Assembly (NCBI GenBank): GCA_905233895.1 | Contig: CAJOFL010000002.1 | Coordinates: forward strand, 1-64,000 | Origin: an uncultured Bacteroidales bacterium | GTDB lineage: Bacteria; Bacteroidota; Bacteroidia; Bacteroidales; P3 | DNA length: 64,000 bases | Reading direction: 5' to 3' | Shown: piece after piece, positions 60,201-64,000 of the stretch | Layout of the letters: each line of letters starts with the position of its first letter | Position numbering within the stretch: position 1 is the first letter of the stretch | Position numbers and translations under genes: made by a program | The notes under the pieces: generated by a model | The model's input: only the letters and a program-made list of their open reading frames with translations | What the model was told of the DNA's origin: nothing | Database searches by the model: none

Positions 60201-61215
60201 GGCCGATGAAGGCGTTGCGGCTGTCGAATTCCATGCGGGTGTATTTCACCTCGCGGCTGCCCTTGATTTTCTGGCTGACCACTACGTAGGTGTAGGGTTT
60301 GGGCTTCTTACCGTCGATTGGGTCGCGGTACTTCGAGTTGAACTCGTACTGGACCATTTTCTCGATTTTGTACTTTTCGCCTTTGAATTTTTCGGCCAGG
60401 TATTTTAGAATAGTGCTGTTGTATCGGTCCTTAGCGAGGGTCTTGCCGTTCATGATGGGCTGGTTGTCGGAAAGTTTGTAGACGGCTTCCATCTTGACTT
60501 TCTGGGCATTGCTGAAGTAGGCCACTGCATATTCGCCGTTGCGCATAACCCATTCGGGGCCGGCGCTTACACGCTTACCCATAGCTTTCTTGAAGTGGGC
60601 CTCGATCTCGTCGCTGGGGGTGAACTGCTCGACCTGGGGCTCATCGACCTTCGGTGCGGGGCGGCCACGGTGACGGCTCTTCTCGGTGCCAGTCTCTTCG
60701 GTCACTTTCTTCTCCGAGGCGTCGGGGTTGGTGTGGGTGTAGTAGTCACGCTTGACGGCATCGGGATCGGGGGCGTTGCTCTTCATGAGTTTGCCTCGGG
60801 TGTCGAAAATCATCTCGCAGTCGCTCTCGGCGATGCCTTTCCTGACGATTATCATGCGGTAGTAGTTGTCGCCGCTCATCTCCTCGACGTAGTCGATGCT
60901 TTTGATGCGGTAGCCCGGGTAGTTGTTGACGAAATAGGTGTTCATCAGGGTGGGGCACTCTTCGGCTTTTACGGGGAAGGTGCTGTACTGCCACTCGCCG
61001 TTGGCGGTGAAGTAGGAGCGGCCGTTCTGCCCGTCGATGACCAGCTCGGCGATGTATTGTCCGGGAGCCTGGTACCAGGTGCGCACTTTGTAGGAGTCGT
61101 AGGTCTTTTCGAGGGCCAACTTGACCGAGTGGGGCACCGCTATCTCCTTGATTTTGGTCTGTGCTCCTGCCAGCAGCGGCATTGCTATGAGCAGGGCGAT
61201 GATTATTTTCTTCAT
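60163..61215 (-). CDS. Exported PepSY-like protein (DUF2874-related)
   Basis: A 350-residue protein with signal MKKIIIALLIAMPLLAGAQ. Two beta-alpha units of the PepSY-like/beta-lactamase-inhibitor fold are visible, starting VPHSVKLALEKTYDSYKVRT with YIAELVIDGQNGRSYFTANG, and a second at about 210-260 (AYFSNAQKVKMEAVYKLSD). These proteins occur widely in Bacteroidetes periplasm. Function is unknown. Its end overlaps mfd's end on the other strand by 38 nt. Confidence 0.75.
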   Translation of the reverse strand: MKKIIIALLIAMPLLAGAQTKIKEIAVPHSVKLALEKTYDSYKVRTWYQAPGQYIAELVIDGQNGRSYFTANGEWQYSTFPVKAEECPTLMNTYFVNNYPGYRIKSIDYVEEMSGDNYYRMIIVRKGIAESDCEMIFDTRGKLMKSNAPDPDAVKRDYYTHTNPDASEKKVTEETGTEKSRHRGRPAPKVDEPQVEQFTPSDEIEAHFKKAMGKRVSAGPEWVMRNGEYAVAYFSNAQKVKMEAVYKLSDNQPIMNGKTLAKDRYNSTILKYLAEKFKGEKYKIEKMVQYEFNSKYRDPIDGKKPKPYTYVVVSQKIKGSREVKYTRMEFDSRNAFIGLIAQPLDEKDVQ

Positions 61216-61263
61216 ATCGTGGAGTTTTCTTATTCAGTATCCTATAACGCTGTTTTCTTGCAT

Positions 61264-62559
61264 TTATTGTTTGAAGAGTACATCTTTTCTGTCGGGGCTG
61301 ATGCTCACGGCGGCGATGTTTACGCCGGTGCCGCGCTCGATGGCTGCGAGAAATTCGAGCAGTCGAGCCGGCAGTCGGTCGTAGGAGGGGGTGCCGTCGA
61401 GACTCTGTTTCCAGCCGGGATAGGGGGTGAGGACTGGCTCGATGGGTGCGGTGTTGTACTCGAAGGGGATTTCGTCGGTTTCACGGCCGTTGATGCGGTA
61501 GGAGGTGCACATGCTTACGGTGTCGAAGTCGTTCATCACGTCGGGTTTGGTGACGAAGAGGTCGGTGACGCCGTTGATCATGCAGGCGTAGCGGAGGGCG
61601 GGGATGTCAATCCATCCACAGCGGCGCGGCCGGCCGGTGGTGGCGCCGTATTCGTGGCCGATTTCGCAGAGGAGGCGGCCAGTCTCGTCGTCGAGCTGGG
61701 TGGGGAAGGGACCGGCACCGACACGGGTGCAGTAGGCTTTGGTGATGCCCATGACGCGGCCTATGGCGCTCGGGGCCACACCGAGTCCGGTACAAACTCC
61801 GGCGGTGATAGTGTTCGAGCTGGTGACGAAGGGATATGTGCCGAAGTCGATGTCGAGCATCATGGCTTGTGCTCCCTCGGCCAGCACTTTGCGACCTTCA
61901 CGGAGGCAGCGGTTGATGAAATACTCGCTAGCCACAAGGCGGAAGCGCTTGAGGCAATCGAGGCCTGCCATCCATTCGCGCTCGTATTCGGCGAGGGTCA
62001 TTCCGTCGATGCGGAAAGCTTCGACGTCGAATCCCAGGGTGCGGGCCATGCGGATATGCTGATCGCGGAGGGCGTTGTAACGGTTGGCGAAGTCGGGGCT
62101 CAGCGTGTCGCCCACGCGGATGCCGTTGCGGGCGGTCTTGTCGGTGTAGGCGGGGCCGATGCCCTTCAGGGTGGAACCAATCTTTGCACCGCCTTTCGAC
62201 TGCTCGTTGGCGGCGTCCATCATACGATGGGTGGGGAGTATGAGGTGGGCCTTCTGCGAGATGAGAAGATTCTGCGTGGCGTCCACCCCCTTGGCAGCAA
62301 GTTCCTCAATCTCACCGCGGAAGATGCGCGGCTCGATGAGTACGCCGTTGCCGATGAGGTTGGTCTTCTCCTTGTGAAATATCCCCGAGGGGATGATATG
62401 CAGCACATGCTTGGTGCCGCCGAACTCCAGTGTGTGTCCGGCGTTGGGGCCGCCCTGGAAACGGGCCACGACATCATAGGCCGGCGTCAGCACATCAACA
62501 ATCTTGCCCTTGCCTTCGTCGCCCCACTGAAGTCCCACGAGTACATCTATCTTGGTCAT
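61264..62559 (-). CDS. purA: Adenylosuccinate synthetase
   Basis: The start MTKIDVLVGLQWGDEGKGKI at 62559 is chosen by family; the track begins 7 residues earlier. A GAGAG stretch lies just upstream of it. PurA makes adenylosuccinate from IMP, aspartate and GTP, committing to AMP. The P-loop-like GDEGKGK, GPNAGHT and the later GVCTGLGVAPSAIGRV are family marks. At 431 residues it is normal. Confidence 0.96.
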   Translation of the reverse strand: MTKIDVLVGLQWGDEGKGKIVDVLTPAYDVVARFQGGPNAGHTLEFGGTKHVLHIIPSGIFHKEKTNLIGNGVLIEPRIFRGEIEELAAKGVDATQNLLISQKAHLILPTHRMMDAANEQSKGGAKIGSTLKGIGPAYTDKTARNGIRVGDTLSPDFANRYNALRDQHIRMARTLGFDVEAFRIDGMTLAEYEREWMAGLDCLKRFRLVASEYFINRCLREGRKVLAEGAQAMMLDIDFGTYPFVTSSNTITAGVCTGLGVAPSAIGRVMGITKAYCTRVGAGPFPTQLDDETGRLLCEIGHEYGATTGRPRRCGWIDIPALRYACMINGVTDLFVTKPDVMNDFDTVSMCTSYRINGRETDEIPFEYNTAPIEPVLTPYPGWKQSLDGTPSYDRLPARLLEFLAAIERGTGVNIAAVSISPDRKDVLFKQ

Positions 62560-62593
62560 ATTTAGCTCTCTTTTATGCATTCAAATTGCGGTG

Positions 62594-62601
62594 CAAAGAT
62601 A
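62594..62601 (-). promoter_or_regulatory. Probable -7 element of purA
   Basis: Minus-strand TATCTTTG lies 35 nt upstream of the ATG at 62559. The -33 region is A/T-rich with no clear TTTG. Confidence 0.55.
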
Positions 62602-62741
62602 CAAACTTTTTTTGAATCACAGCGTAATTATTTTTCAACAGTTGTGTAATGTGGTGGTTAAGTAGGGTTTGGAATGGTTATGCTGCTGATAATTAATATG
62701 TTCTGTGTCGTGAATAATGGCTTTACCCCATTTTTTATGGC

Positions 62742-62850
62742 TGACTCCGTAATGAGTCCGTGATAAGTCCGAGTTAACACCGTGATAAGATAGGGTAAGA
62801 TTGCACCGGAGTGCTACCTTACCCTATGTTATCCCTATGTTGTATGTGTG
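62742..62850. repeat. Intergenic repeat B, copy 2, palindromic module
   Basis: TGACTCCGTAATGAGTCCG and TGATAAGTCCG open the element. ATAGGGTAAG (62790-62799) pairs perfectly with CTTACCCTAT (62818-62827), and inside GCAC/GTGC surround CGGA, giving a nested hairpin. The shared words GGAGTGCTACC and CCCTATGTTATC link it to 37303-37410. It lies in the 357-bp gap between purA and the next minus-strand gene. Confidence 0.8.
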
Positions 62851-62860
62851 CTTTTGCTCA

Positions 62861-62884
62861 CCGGTAACTGGTAACCGGTAACTT
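62861..62884. repeat. CCGGTAAC tandem repeat of repeat B, copy 2
   Basis: CCGGTAACTGGTAA then CCGGTAACTT: a shortened form of the 15-bp repeat at 37609-37648, lacking one base per unit. It lies 32 bp before the stop of the next gene. Confidence 0.85.
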
Positions 62885-62916
62885 GCATTGCAATGTGGCT
62901 TTTGTTTGACGGGAGG

Positions 62917-63858
62917 CTATCGCGTGTCGGGTATGGAGGTGATGAGTGCGGCGTCACCCACATAAGCGGTGGCGCACAGGCCTCCCATGTTGTAGAAGCC
63001 GGCAAAAACCTCGTGCGGACGCTGCTTGGCGAGGGTCTGCACACGTTCGTCGATGCGTTTGGCTACCGCAAGTTGTTGTTTCTTGCGGATTTCCATCCCC
63101 TCCAGGATGGCTTTGTAGTAGATGGGCACTGCGTCGCGATAGTAGTCGCAGAGGTCACCCGAGGCGGCGTGTTTGTCGTTCCATACCTTGCGGCATTCGG
63201 CTTCTGCATCGTCCTGGAGCTTGCGAATCTGATCGTCTATCTCGTTGTATTCGTCCATTAGTTTGGTGTATTGGGCGTCGGATGCAAGCACTTCGACGGT
63301 TCGGGCGTAGCGCTGTTCCAGTTCGGCCGCATAGCGGCGCGCTAATGCCTGCTGCTCGTCCTCGCTCATGGCATCATACTGTTCCTCGGTAATGCCCAGT
63401 TCTGTACGCAGTTGCTCGTCCAGAGTGTAGATATTTCCCGACGAGGCTACCATGGTGACGTAGCCGTTTGCGGCTGCAATAGCCATCTGGGTTAGGAATG
63501 TTGTGGTGGGGTTAGCCATCAGTTTGAGCATGCGCGGGTTATCGCGGCTCTGTTCGCAGAGATAATCGGCGAGTTGCTGGAAGGTCGGAATCTTCGGTAC
63601 CATATCCATTACTTCTTCGGGAGTAGGGATATGGTCGCCGTCGTTTTCAACCTGTACAGGAGTGCTCTCCTGTTGTTGCTGTGGGGTGGCATTCTGTTGC
63701 CGGTTGTTGCCGAGTGCTTCGTCCATCTTCTGCTCCACTTTTTTCTCCACGCTTTTCTGGATTCCTTTTCTTACAGCGCCGCCAACAAGGCCGCCAATCT
63801 GCGCTTGCGCACCGAAAGCAATGGCAAGCACCATGACTAATGACATTATTTTCTTCAT
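62917..63858 (-). CDS. Exported protein, unknown function
   Basis: A 313-residue protein with signal MKKIMSLVMVLAIAFGAQAQ. A Gly-rich short stretch (IGGLVGGAVRKGIQKSVEKK) follows, then a Gln-rich low-complexity linker (QQNATPQQQQESTPVQ), then an alpha-helical region to about residue 260 (LARRYAAELEQRYARTVEVL). The C-terminus (about 280-313, VFAGFYNMGGLCATAYVGDA) may be a small beta region. The family is not recognised. The upstream partial gene lies 19 nt away and probably shares its operon. Confidence 0.7.
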   Translation of the reverse strand: MKKIMSLVMVLAIAFGAQAQIGGLVGGAVRKGIQKSVEKKVEQKMDEALGNNRQQNATPQQQQESTPVQVENDGDHIPTPEEVMDMVPKIPTFQQLADYLCEQSRDNPRMLKLMANPTTTFLTQMAIAAANGYVTMVASSGNIYTLDEQLRTELGITEEQYDAMSEDEQQALARRYAAELEQRYARTVEVLASDAQYTKLMDEYNEIDDQIRKLQDDAEAECRKVWNDKHAASGDLCDYYRDAVPIYYKAILEGMEIRKKQQLAVAKRIDERVQTLAKQRPHEVFAGFYNMGGLCATAYVGDAALITSIPDTR

Positions 63859-63877
63859 GGTAATATTGTTTTATGGG

Positions 63878-64000
63878 TTATTGGGCACGGAAGGAATCGA
63901 GGTCGGCCTCGGTGAAGTGCATCACGTAGTAGGATTTGGCGCATACATCTTCCTCGGTCATACGGACATAAACGTTGGCGCTTTTCTCGAACATTTCGGG
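63878..64000 (-). CDS. Hypothetical protein, C-terminal 40 residues (cut by window edge)
   Basis: Read on the minus strand from the right edge: PEMFEKSANVYVRMTEED to FTEADLDSFRAQ, ending with TAA at 63878-63880. It is not on the ORF track. The fragment is too short to assign. The spacing of 19 nt to the next gene supports an operon. Confidence 0.7.
   Translation of the reverse strand, partial: PEMFEKSANVYVRMTEEDVCAKSYYVMHFTEADLDSFRAQ

Noticed and set aside
60595-62565. 656-codon plus-strand ORF
   Set aside because: It lies opposite purA and the PepSY-like gene, which have clear families; its composition is that of a codon-bias shadow and it spans two genes on the other strand.

Overview
The window comes from a Bacteroidetes genome, most likely order Bacteroidales. 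Supporting signs are a PorX-type response regulator with a PglZ domain, a fused GldF-GldG protein, a surface protein with a probable type IX secretion (T9SS) C-terminal sorting domain, TonB-dependent beta-barrels, many Cys-lipoproteins, weak Shine-Dalgarno sites, and repeated promoter -7 elements of the form TAnnTTTG (usually TATCTTTG) upstream of genes. Coding sequence is fairly GC-rich with many overlapping ATGA junctions, which also creates long antisense shadow ORFs. No rRNA, tRNA, CRISPR array, transposase or phage gene was recognised.

Layout. (1) 1-12463, minus strand: a compact chain of housekeeping and envelope genes read from an M28-peptidase-like gene (frameshifted) through gldFG, a DUF4340 protein, surE, a small membrane protein, lpxB, a SpoIID-like protein, a thioredoxin-fold protein, ftsY and rimO into a TonB-dependent receptor cut by the window edge. 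(2) 12592-19928, minus: an eight-gene operon with an outer-membrane barrel, a YbjQ-like protein, an ABC ATPase, two paralogous membrane proteins, a DUF4097-like lipoprotein, a YtrA-type GntR regulator and a second lipoprotein. A near-perfect inverted repeat overlaps the presumed start of transcription. (3) 20297-23126, plus: polysaccharide operon (chain-length determinant, O-antigen ligase-like protein, NlpC/P60 hydrolase). (4) 23214-32249: ClC channel (minus), OmpA lipoprotein (plus), then a minus-strand run of two lipocalin-like lipoproteins, a possible lysozyme-fold protein, NhaD and YidC. (5) 32579-37302, plus: T9SS cargo protein, beta-CASP nuclease, LOG protein, sugar nucleotidyltransferase, Cas4-like nuclease. 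(6) 37658-48720, minus: a YD-repeat-like protein, CstA, a three-methyltransferase restriction-modification locus, PspC, an M3 peptidase and a TlpA-like protein. (7) 48871-56779, minus: mnmE, a membrane protein, uvrA, a secreted protein and porX. (8) 56886-64000: mfd (plus), then a PepSY-like protein, purA and two exported or unknown proteins (minus).

How the genes work together. PorX, GldFG and the CTD protein together imply a functional T9SS, although the secretion machine itself is not here. LpxB, the Wzz/ligase/NlpC operon and OmpA serve envelope assembly. FtsY and YidC serve membrane insertion. UvrA and Mfd serve nucleotide excision repair and MnmE and RimO modify the translation apparatus. 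The most unusual parts are the three-methyltransferase locus wedged between pspC and cstA, two families of structured intergenic repeats, an in-frame insertion with inverted repeats in uvrA, a 7-bp tandem repeat inside porX, and the self-regulated ABC/beta-barrel operon.
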